This document shows positions 53,910-64,000 of a stretch of 64,000 nt of DNA, piece after piece (position 1 is the first letter of the stretch; the number at the start of each line of letters is the position of its first letter). The notes under the pieces are model-generated. The model saw only the letters and a program-made list of their open reading frames with translations, was not told where the DNA came from and searched no databases. A program made the translations under genes and the position numbers. The stretch comes from Holacanthus passer (Eukaryota > Chordata > Actinopteri > Pomacanthidae): positions 4,504,001 to 4,568,000 of the forward strand of contig JAFREQ010000017.1 of NCBI GenBank assembly GCA_025331565.1, given 5' to 3'.

Positions 53910-56539
53910 GTCTGAAGCTGACTGGAATGTGTAAACTAGATAAGAAGTGAATTACGTTGACTCTCTGAAAGATGTGGTTATATCACACAGCAGGGACCAA
54001 CGAGTAATTGCACACACACACAGATATGACATCACCTAAGTAAATCAAGATGTAATCAGTGCAGTGTGGGGTGGGTCCACATGAGGATCCATGTCTCTCT
54101 CTAACACACTCCACCAGACCCCATGGCGAGACTCCAACCCCCCAGGTGAAGCCCCATGCTAAGACCCCCAGAGAGATCGCTGTTTCTCCAGCTCTGAGAG
54201 ACAAATTGGGGGTTGAGGTTTGTGTCTGTGTATATTCTCTGACAGAGTTTAGCCCCAAGCAAGGACTGAAGACCAACGTGTGGTCTGTCAAAGTCACTGA
54301 AAGGTTGTGTAAGAAGAAAAAGAAGCAGAAACAGAAAGGTGCAGAGAAAAGGAAGGATTACAGGATGAAGGAAAGAGATTATATTTGTTTGGTCTTTGTA
54401 ACATGGCACCATCTTGGTGCTGTAAACTGAGCCTGGCAGACAGGACTACAGCCAGAGCCAATCTGTCCTCTCTCATTGTACGTTATTATGCAACAGGCTC
54501 GCTCGGCCAGGTGGAATTAATCCATCCCCACGAGACATGCAGTCTCATAGATTTCACAATGAAACAATCAAGATTTAGCAAAAGTTCCGCTGCTGAATCA
54601 CTTCCAATCTCCGGCTGCTTAAAACTTGTACACAAATTCAATCAAGTCCTGAAATTCACCCTCACATACTGCTGGTTCCAATATACAGTGTGTGTTTCTC
54701 ACTGTATGACCATTTTTCAATATGACAAAACCACATGTGTGAATGTTCTGTATCTGCATCTCCCAACTTAATCATTTAAGATGTAATATTTTATGGTGGC
54801 ATTGTGACATTAGGACATTCCAGATGTTTTGTGCAGTGGCATTTAAATCTTTGGATCTAGACTACAAAATACAGACAATGCTACTCAAGATAAAACAGGA
54901 GGTTTAAGATTTTTAGCATTTCTGTATTTCGGGGTGCAATATGAGCATTTGTATTATGACTGAAAGAATGGTGACATATTCTGTGAAGCTCAGTTTCAGG
55001 GTTTATGATGATTGGCCACAACCTCATTTTTGGGAAAGATTTTTGTTGTTGTGTTGCCCCTTGAGTCATTATGTCTTTTTTTGTCTGGATGAGTGTCCTA
55101 GTGTACTTTAAAATAAACCCTAAAATCACTGTCTAAATAAATCTCACTTCGAAAATCACCTTAAAATTACCATGGCCACGGAAGTCCTGACCCACATAGC
55201 CTTAACATCCAGCCCACAGTGGTTCCTGGTGAACGTGGGGTTGCATTTAAATTTCCGAGCAGTGAAAGTCACGGATGAAACCCAACTGAGACGCTGAGTG
55301 ACCTCATGGCCAGGAATTCTGGGAATCTGTGAGTAAATGAGCCTTCATGTGTTTCCATTTAGTTTGCTGTGATTGAAGCAAACTGCAGAGCCTGGGGGGG
55401 TGACAGGCAGAAGAGAGAAGAGAGAGAAACAGGAAAGGAAAAGGCAGAAAACAAGAAAAGTCAAGAAAAAGGGAAGAGAAAAAATCATTTTCACAAGGCT
55501 TTTGCTTGTGTTTACAGCTTGTATTTGGGCACAGAGATTCACAACTAACAACAACCAGAGAGAGAAGCATGAAAGAGGAGAGAAGAGGCCCTCTGATCAG
55601 AGAGATGACCTCAGAGGAAGCACAGTGGTTTCCAGCTGTTTTCCTGCATCAGAGGAACGCTGTAACTCGACTCATTGAGAAACATGGAACCACCTTTCTG
55701 TTGACTCTTGACCTACAGTAATCCCAGTAAGATGTGGGTTTTCTGATGAGTGAAGAGCTCGATTTCTATTACTGTTTGAAAAAAGACAGCAGCAAACAGC
55801 AGACAGACACAGTTAGAGAGTAGATGGTGAACATAATAAAGCAGCCAAAGATACAGATGCAGACATTCATCAGATCACAACGAGACTACAAACTACCAGT
55901 GTTGCCCCGTATATAAACTCGAGTGCTAGCAAGTTTTCCATATCTCAATAAGGTGATAATTTGCAACTGTCTCCTGGAAATTGCATTTAACTATTGCTAA
56001 TTTGTTTTCCTAGTTGCACTGTGGTGACATCTAGAAATCTCTGCCTGGATTACTTACTTACTGGATTACTTTTTACTTACTTCAAATGTGAAGTTGCATT
56101 GGTGCCACTTTAACAAAAGAATACTTTTATTCTTTGTGTTATCCTTTGATGATGTCGTTAAAATTAGCCGACCATCTCAGTTTTCAATGAGGATAAATAA
56201 AGTGGCTCATATGCGCTCGCAGACTGAGACTGTAAATGCAGAGCAGCTCTTAGTTTTTCCAGCAATGTTTTCCAGAGAGTGATCGGGCGGTTGGAAAGCA
56301 AAACAATGAATGATGTAACAGGACTGAGGGCGAAATAACACAGGACACCGTAAATGTGTCATTCCAGCCTCAAAATACTGAGCTGCTCACATAAACACTT
56401 CACAGAGACACACATACACACACACACACTCAGTATCACTTCCCTGGCTGAGTGCTGTTACATAAATCCTATCACAGAGGCAAGAACACATAAATTAATG
56501 CATGTAAACAAAGGTTTAAGTATACACCTTCTCCACCTC

Positions 56540-56563
56540 CACACACACACACACACACACACA
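56540..56563. repeat. (AC)n microsatellite
   Basis: About 12 AC units. Confidence 0.9.
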
Positions 56564-56586
56564 GATGCACAATATCAACATGTTTA

Positions 56587-56750
56587 ACCCATTCCCTCTC
56601 CCTCCCTCCTCGTCCTCCCCATCCAGGGCCGATCGTCTCTGACCTCCTTCCGTTCCCACAATCCTCCCCTCCTCTCCTCGGGCCTCCCTGCTTTTCTCTC
56701 TCTCTCCCCCCTCTCTCTCCTTCCTCTCCTCCCCCTCCTCCTCTCTGTCA
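56587..56750 (+). repeat. Pyrimidine-rich tract with 56-nt pure CT core
   Basis: The plus strand is almost entirely C/T. The stretch 56691-56746 contains no purine on the plus strand. Confidence 0.85.
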
Positions 56751-56992
56751 AGGCTCAGGGGTCGTCCGGAGGGTCAGAGTCCCTGCCTGCCTGGAACAAA
56801 CACACCGAAATAGACAAAGGCAGAGAAAGAGAGGAAGGGATGGTCACCTCTTTACTTATCGCTGAGCCTGAATTAAGCAGGAACACAGTGTGTGAATGTG
56901 CGTCCAAATTTTAGAGAGTAGATTAGACGCTGTGAGGACATTTTGTCCTCTCCTCTCTTATGCACAGGACTGTTACAGGGTTAAAACAATAG

Positions 56993-57082
56993 CAATTTGG
57001 AAAATATAGTTTTCTGCAGAGATTTACATGAGAAGATTGACACCACTGTCATGTCCACGTGGTAAATATGAAGCTACAGCCC
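56993..57082 (+). mobile_element. Fish MITE-like repeat, partial copy
   Basis: ATGAGAAGATTGACACCACT then GTCATGTCCACGTGGTAAATATGAAGCTACAGCC, matching from memory the central part of the repeat whose other copy is at 791-1000 on the opposite strand. Confidence 0.55.
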
Positions 57083-57484
57083 AGACAGACAGGCTGTCTG
57101 ACTGGGCTGAGAATATAATGTTCCTTTCTGCCTGTAACAGGAAAACACAGCAGTGTTTAGTTTGTTAGTGAAGTGATCCATCAAGGAGGAGAAATGGGCT
57201 CGTCCCACTCCGACCAATACTGAGCATGACGAGGAAAACAGGAGGAGATATGGAAAGAATTTGTTTTGATGAGAGCGAGGACAGTGACCATTAAACCACG
57301 AGTGGAACACATGGACCTGAACTACAGTAACCTCAGCACAAACAGAGAGAAAAGGAAAAGAAAAGGACAGGGAAGGAAAGTAAATCTAAAGAAAGGAAAG
57401 GAAAGGAGGAGTCTTCCCAGGATGAGAGCGATGATGACTGGAATTCTTTCAACAGGGACAGGAAGCAGGGTGTAGAGGGCTTGA

Positions 57485-57487
<3 letters not shown>

Positions 57488-57517
<30 letters not shown>
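57488..57517. repeat. (GT)n microsatellite
   Basis: About 15 GT units. Confidence 0.95.
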
Positions 57518-57519
<2 letters not shown>

Positions 57520-58695
57520 ATTGTGTGTCATGCTAAGAGACTGGGATTGTCAAGTCTGCAGTTCCCATGCGGCCTTCGCACACACAGACATATTTACACA
57601 AAGGAACAGAACTGACCACATGTGCTTCAGCATTCCCAAGCATTTGTCTGTCACTTCTCTGTGAGGACGTGTCCACACTAATCCAGATAACAGTGTTCCG
57701 TCCTAAATCCGGGCGCCCACATGATACTGATTCATCATAGGACATCTCACATTGCCAACAACTGTAATGTCCATCTTGAAGTGTTTCGGGCTGCCCAAAA
57801 TATCAAACACTTTAAACAAACAGGATCAGGGGTTCACTGAGCTCTGACAGCAGGGGGTGATGAGGCTCCATAACCACCCTGCAGGTTCTAAAACCCATCT
57901 GGAACAGACGTCTCAGTCGTCCTCTGGTCTGATGGAGGAAACGTGCTGTAACATTTACATATCATCACCTCTAAGTTGATACAGCAAGTTCTTCATCTAC
58001 TCATCGAAGGGACAGTGAAGAACATTATCATTCATTTGGAGTCATGTCTCTGGCTGCCTGGTGAATGTAAGTCCAATATTCACTCCCCCACCAGCTCTGC
58101 TTTGGTCTCCACCAACTCCTGAGGGAAACAGAGAACAGCTGCCTGCTGTATGATGCTCACAGTGAGCATTATATTGAATTAATTAAAGCATTGAATATAT
58201 TGTCTCTGTACTGTTTTCAATTGGCTATTTATCAAAAAGGATTAGTAAATTATCACATTCTGTCTTATTTATGTTTTACACAGCAATTTTTATGGAACCG
58301 TGGTTGTACAAGCCAACCACAGACAACATACAACCACATGACAGGGCCAATTATTATATTAGCAGAGAAGTAGTGCTTGAAACAGCATAAGCTTGAATGA
58401 ATGGTTCCTCCGTTTTGGACTTTGCAGTGTGTCTGTGCTCTCAAAGGTGCACATTGCTATTGGTCAGTGACGCTGCAATTTACATGCTCACCAAAGCTCA
58501 ACGTTTATTTTAGTGTGAAATTACATGTTGGTTTGATTGGAAAACACTGACCTGAGATGTACATACGTATATTTACTGTAAATGTGATGAGGACTAGCAC
58601 ACGCACAAACACCCACACATGTGGTCATACATACAGATACAAACACTGAACTGTGTGAGGGCTCAGCACAGCAGCACTGACCTACAGGAACATCA

Positions 58696-58699
<4 letters not shown>

Positions 58700-58732
<33 letters not shown>
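58700..58732. repeat. (AC)n microsatellite
   Basis: About 16 AC units. Confidence 0.95.
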
Positions 58733-58734
<2 letters not shown>

Positions 58735-60607
58735 CACCACAAGCATGTGGCTACCACAAAGGCCCCTGTCACATGTTGAGCAGATACATACCAACACAGT
58801 GATGTCAGTTTGTTCATCTCAACCTCAGACTGCTGATCTATTCATCAGAAACTCTGCAGCTGAAGGCCGTGGTGAACAAAGTCAAGTCTTTTTTCTATCT
58901 GAGTCTCTCATGATCTGTAAACTCAGATTTCTTTGTCTCAAACAGCAAAAACTTATTTGTTCACTGGATCTTCTGATGACATGGGAGGCTGTGTGGAACG
59001 GCATCGTATTTTGAAAATATTTTCTATCTAATTTGTTCATACAGTATCAGAAGACAATACAAGAAGGCTTGTGAGTGAAAATCCTTCCCACGCTCACTGA
59101 CTGGGATGATGTAGATTTGCACTCTTTGGACAAACTAGATGTGGCCACAGGTGGAAAATCTTCTCAGCTCACAGGAAGTGAATAGCTGTATTTAGAAAAA
59201 ACTATACTCACAAAAAATGACTGATCCGGTGTGTATTTATTTCACCAACAAACCACTAAGAGAAGCATGAAGAGTTTGCAGACATCATGTTAACAGGATC
59301 ATAAGATCATAAGGTTAATAAAGTTCTTCAGACTTTCAAATATGGAGATTGTATCACTTGATCTGTGACCCAAACAGTGGAGGTGACTTGAGAAATACAC
59401 TGTACTGTTGTGTGATTGACAAACTGAATTGTCCTGATGTGGTAAACCTGTGCTCTCTGGTGAGCAAATGCAACATCTGTTTCACTCAAGATGGATATTT
59501 GTTAGTCTTTTCATGGTCAGACTTAAAAATCTAATCTTTCCCTGAGGATAACAGCTAAACTGACCCTGAGGTGTTTTTGCAGACTGTTCTGAGATCAGAA
59601 TTTTACTATCACACAGACACATAACAACTATTGCAGAGGTTATGAAAACAAGCTGACAAGCTGAAAATAGCTAAATGTTACACTTGGTTTGAAATAAATT
59701 TGCTGTATGACACCGGGGCTGAAGACTGCAGGTGCACCAGCAGGATCCTGGCTCGTCCTGGTATCAGCCTGACTGTCGTTTATTGTTATTAACTCTACTG
59801 GCTTAATTACTCTTAAATTACTGTTAAATGTTTAGTCCATATTTCTGATGACATCAATTTGAGGTTGATTGACGTATATAACTGAAGCATTTTGTTGATG
59901 AAAGCATTTCATGTTTTGCATCTTTGTTGGTAGTAATGATTTTGTTTAAATACTTTTACATTATAGCTGGTGCCACATCTATAATGTGAATATATAACTC
60001 AGCATACAACTCTTTATATCAATCACGTCCTGTGGGATAAAAATGAAACCATTTGTGATCACATGGTGTGCGACCATTTGATTCATCTGCTCCCTTCAAA
60101 CAATCATAGCCTCAGTTTGAGTCTGTCAGGTGAACAGGTTCATCATAAAGATCTTGGTGCTCCAGTGTTAACTTCAGACTGGATATAGGTTTTAATGTAA
60201 TGTCATTTAAAATGCTAATCAGGTTAGTTGACACAGTACAGCAGTTGACATTTGAGGTCATCCCCAGTGACATACACGTCCTACTGATATAACAGCATAA
60301 CACAATGATGTTGCAGTATGTGGTGTTTTATCTCCTGAGACGTCAGCTCCAGCACACACAGTTCCTACTAATCTAATAAAGAGGATGATAAAACAGCGTG
60401 AGTATTGTGTAGATATTGCACAGCATAAAAGCAACATCAGGTGTTTTTTAGTGAGACTGTGGGTGGATTTGGTCACAGGTGGATGGTCCAGTTTCACAGG
60501 ATTTGGTAAGTCAGTCTGCCAGTTATGTTCCAGTGAATTCACAGCTTTTCAGCTCGACCGTCTCCCAACATAATGAGACAAAGACTGTGAGGGAATCAGA
60601 GGCAGGA

Positions 60608-60675
60608 ATTTACATTCGTACATTTTTGGCATTTAACAGACACTCTTATCTGGAGCAGCTCGCAACAAGCAACTC
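60608..60675 (+). mobile_element. Fish SINE-tail-like fragment
   Basis: CATTTTTGGCATTTAACAGA, then CACTCTTATC, then GAGCAGCTCGCAACAAG. This resembles the well-known fish SINE core with 'ggcatttggcagacgcttttatccaaagcgacttaca'. No tRNA-like head was recognised. Confidence 0.5.
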
Positions 60676-61957
60676 ACAGAGACAGACAGACTCCCAGACT
60701 GGACAGCGTGGGCGCCGGGGACAGAAAACTACCACAGGAAAACAATGTGTTCTTTACTTTTATTTTCAGTTTGACGCAGATGATGGCATAAACTGAGCCT
60801 TTGACAAATGCTGTTTAATTGTTTTTGAGCAGAGACAGTCTTTAATAGTAATTTCATGTCCGCTGGGTGGAATAAATCTCCTCTGTTTCCTAAACCCTGG
60901 CGTCCTCCTCTCTGTTAAGTGCACCATGTGGGAACATTTTGCAGCCTTTTGACATCTAGGAAACAGTGATTCCCAGGATAATGAGACAGACAGAGATATA
61001 CAGTAACTCATCGTTTGAAAGGAGACCGAATGTTCAGCCCAGTCATCAACATCAGTGTTCACACATGGCGCCCCCACAACTGCAGAAAGAGCACTGCAGC
61101 TGACAGGCCGTCAATCTCCAAATCCCAGCCGAAGTCGTCCTCTAAGAGGATCAGATCTTCTATATATACACTCAGCACAGGTAGCTTCCCTGAACCTGGA
61201 GCTAAGCAGATTAGTGATAAAAGATACAGTGAACACACAACTCAGTCAGTGTTTCAGGGAACTCTTCGAAAGCACCAGGAGTGAAACACAGCAGGAACAT
61301 AGAACATGTATACGTGACTATGTATATGTGTGTGTGTGTCATGTGTATGATCATGTACATATGGTGGTTGTCTATGTAATGCTGATATGAAGACAAGTCT
61401 GCCCAAGGTTACAGTCAAAGCATGTTCATTTTTTAACTACTTCATTTCTGACAGTTGTAATATTTGCTTATGTGCACAATCTGAATCGCCTCTTCAAAAC
61501 AAAAACGTTAAACAGTCATTCTTCACAGTGATGGTGTGCTGTGTGAAAACTAGTTCTCATGTGACACACTTCCACAAAACTGATGGTTGCACGGTACAGG
61601 AATTCACCTGTCTATATTATAAATGGATTTGTATGTGTGTGTGTGCGTGTGCATCTCAGGGACCCACTGTGGGAAAGAAAATGATTCATCCAGCCAGCAG
61701 GTACAGAATGTGGTGAAACCTGTCCACTCTCCTGTGACACCATCTTGTATCACTCATGAGCGGTTCTGACTTGCAGGTGAGTTTCTAGTGCATTAGTTAC
61801 CCCCCCCCCACCTTCAAAGGAATTCTACATTCAACACATCGTAATGTACGTCACATCAAGGTGGTGCTCAGAGCAGCATTTCCAGCATCAGTTAGAGTTC
61901 AGCTGAGGTTTGAAGCAGACACATTGTGTGATGTATGCAACTGCACATGTTATGATG

Positions 61958-62000
61958 ACATAAGATATTCCTTTATTAGTCCCACAACAGGGAAACTTCC
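61958..62000 (+). mobile_element. LINE-tail-like fragment
   Basis: ATAAGATATTCCTTTATTAG, then TCCCACAACAGGGAAACTTCC. Same tail type as at 14672, 20963, 22512, 22891 and 23144. Confidence 0.5.
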
Positions 62001-63233
62001 ATGGTATCTCCGATGCGGCCATCTTTAGAAGTTTGGCTGATAGATACTGAAAAAAATATACATAACAATGCATCATAAGTCACATGTCACAGAATACCTC
62101 CAGGATCATGCCAGTGAATTTTCATTTCCTCAATAGTCTGCACCGTCTCCAGTCTGTTCAGTGTAGTGCCATTTTACAATGTGCAGTAACACAATCTTTT
62201 TCTTGTGCAAAAGTCATGCACACAAGATGACATATTTCATAGAATCCATAATGAATAACAGCTGCTCTGACAGTCAAACAAGGTGTAACATGCAGATAGA
62301 TAGTTGTGTACCCAAGAAACTGGCAGCACAGTGCGTGTGTGTGATAGGAAACCTTTGAGGTACTGGATGAATAGCTTGTCTTCCTGGAGCCAGCGTTGCA
62401 GGATGGGAGGGGAGCAGGAAGTGAGTCACTAGAAGATCGTAGCTAACCAGGAAACAGGCTACAGGCTGCGTGCTGCTGGGGTGCTGATGCAAATCAACAG
62501 AGGCCGAGCCGAGAGCCGCACAGCTTCAATCGCTGGAGGACTAAAGATAGCAAGGAACAGTATCGGAAAACCACGCCTGCTTATGAAAAATGAAGGATTT
62601 AGGATTGATTGTGTGTCAAAGGCCACGTTCAGATAATTCATGATTTAACTGGAAAACCAGACAGGCAGGATGACAGAATGACACCAGAACAAGGGAATGA
62701 AAATTTAAATAGTCACAGGAAAGAAAACTCAGCGCAGTGACCACAGCCTCAACCCGCCTAAACTGTCCTGATTTACTAAGCTCCACCCATCTGGGGAAGT
62801 ATGTTTAAAAAAGCATTTTAAAAAAGCATTTGGGGTTCTCTGCATGATCTGCATTCAGAAAACACAGGAAAAGTAAACACTACACAATCCCATTCAAAGT
62901 GCATATTTTAACATGATATTTTATTTCTAGCCTGCTATGATGACAGACATGGCAGCTTTAACCTCGTTAGCTTCTTCTACTGTCAACAGACTGTAACAGT
63001 TTATAGCCACACTAGCATCAATGGGAGAATTTGAAAGTCGTTACACACCAGGTAAGAAAGGCAAAAATGTAATGTTTGGTCTGGGGAGGATCCCAGAGGA
63101 CAGAAAATGCTTTTTCATTTTGACTTAGAAAACAAAGTGGCTTCACAATCACAGTAAAAAGAATGTGTTCAACTGAACCAACTGACGTACTAAAAATACA
63201 GAAAGAGTTTTAACTGGTTGATCATGTATCAAC

Positions 63234-64000
63234 TTTATTTAAATACTTTGACAACCTCACCTACAGTGTACAGTTAGAAAACTCCACTCCTCCAAAGACA
63301 GGATACTGGTCAAATTTACATAGCAAGAAAAAAACCTAACTTATAAAACAACAAAGCCATAAGGGAAAGAACAAATCAACAGTAACTTTCACACTTGCTA
63401 TAGATGAAACACAGCCTCATAACAGGCTTTTTCATGACCTGCTAGGAGGGAGCCAGAGTGATTTTTTTTGTTAGTTTGAATCTTTATACACAAAACCAAA
63501 TAAAAAAATACATCTTTCTCCTCTCTTCACACTGTGCAGGCTGCCTACATCCCACTGAGGTGAGCGGTAATCACATATTCCTGACATATAAAATGATTCA
63601 GTTCAAAAATGTCATGTACGGAACTATATTTACCCAAGTATAAAAAAATAAATTAAAATGATCAACATTTATACACAAGACGGTCAACAATCTTGACAGC
63701 TGTTGTACAATCTTAACCTTCTGGAAGTCAAAAACTTCTATAAGCTCCACTATAGTGACCCCCGTTTAAAGATTTTCAAACAAGCCTGGCAATGAGATCA
63801 CTGGCTTTTCAGGCAAAATGGGAACAACTTGCTCATCCTCACTGAGATTCAGATGCTGCGCTTACTGACTTCAACTGTTAACGTCAACAGTAAAGGAGTA
63901 GAAACTAAAAAGTGAGGTTGTAGAAAATTATTTAAACATTTGAAATAACTGTGAATCCATCCCAAATAAACAGTGCCACCATCAAACGTTGACATCTTTT
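63234..64000 (-). other. Possible 3' UTR end of a minus-strand gene lying beyond the window
   Basis: AATAAA on the minus strand at 63234-63239, followed by a plausible cleavage region. The stretch to 64000 is AT-rich and without exons, as in vertebrate 3' UTRs. There is no coding evidence within the window, so this is a weak inference. Confidence 0.25.

Larger units (their letters stand above)
51600..56580. other. Intergenic region, first part
   Basis: No coding region supported. Seen: a TC-rich duplicated tract at 53826-53909, a dispersed-repeat-like segment at 53671-53735 and a short (AC)n at about 56408-56429. Confidence 0.55.
57083..63230. other. Intergenic region, second part
   Basis: No gene supported on either strand. 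It contains (GT)n at 57488-57517, (AC)n at 58700-58732, a SINE-tail-like segment at 60608-60675, a LINE-tail-like piece at 61958-62000 and a run of ten Cs near 61801. Confidence 0.55.

Noticed and set aside
54059..54430. A 123-aa plus-strand frame with a Lys/Gln-rich middle, and its antisense partner
   Set aside because: No domain, no splice or poly(A) context; both strands are open by chance.

Overview
This is vertebrate nuclear DNA, almost certainly from a teleost fish. Coding exons are short and bounded by GT/AG splice sites, the spacers are AT-rich and full of (CA)n/(GT)n microsatellites, and several dispersed repeats look like known fish families. The gene order mark4 - ckm - klc3 - ercc2 matches human 19q13.32 (MARK4-CKM-KLC3-ERCC2). 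I saw no prokaryotic genes, CRISPR array or integrated virus with a readable gene. Gene identities below come from reading the translated exons and comparing them with remembered family sequences; no database search was run. || Layout. (1) 1-5.6 kb: 3' end of mark4 (+), with a 37-nt exon, the KA1-domain last exon and a long 3' UTR. (2) 5.87-11.1 kb: complete ckm (-), muscle creatine kinase, eight coding exons (380 aa), a non-coding first exon and a TATA/CCAAT promoter; it lies tail-to-tail with mark4. (3) 11.2-21.2 kb: intergenic, with microsatellites, an LTR-like repeat, a CArG/E-box cluster, a CRE-like cluster and two orphan exon-like segments. (4) 21.2-31.2 kb: complete klc3 (+), kinesin light chain 3, thirteen coding exons (513 aa); its penultimate intron holds a broken Tc1/mariner transposase on the opposite strand. 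(5) 31.8-41.9 kb: complete ercc2/XPD (-), TFIIH helicase, 23 coding exons (760 aa), tail-to-tail with klc3. (6) 42.6-51.6 kb: a CDC42 effector (Borg) gene (-), single coding exon (313 aa), with a probable GC-rich non-coding first exon about 6 kb upstream. (7) 51.6-63.2 kb: no convincing gene; repeats only. (8) 63.2-64 kb: possible 3' UTR of a minus-strand gene starting beyond the window. || The genes do not form an operon or pathway. They act in microtubule/polarity regulation (mark4), muscle energy buffering (ckm), kinesin cargo transport (klc3), DNA repair and transcription (ercc2) and Rho-GTPase cytoskeletal signalling (the CDC42 effector). || No new multigene system was found. The points most worth checking are the fossil transposase in klc3, the CRIB substitution in the CDC42 effector, a (GAA/TTC)n tract just upstream of ercc2, a three-copy CCAAT-bearing minisatellite in the mark4 3' UTR, and a possible muscle regulatory segment between ckm and klc3.
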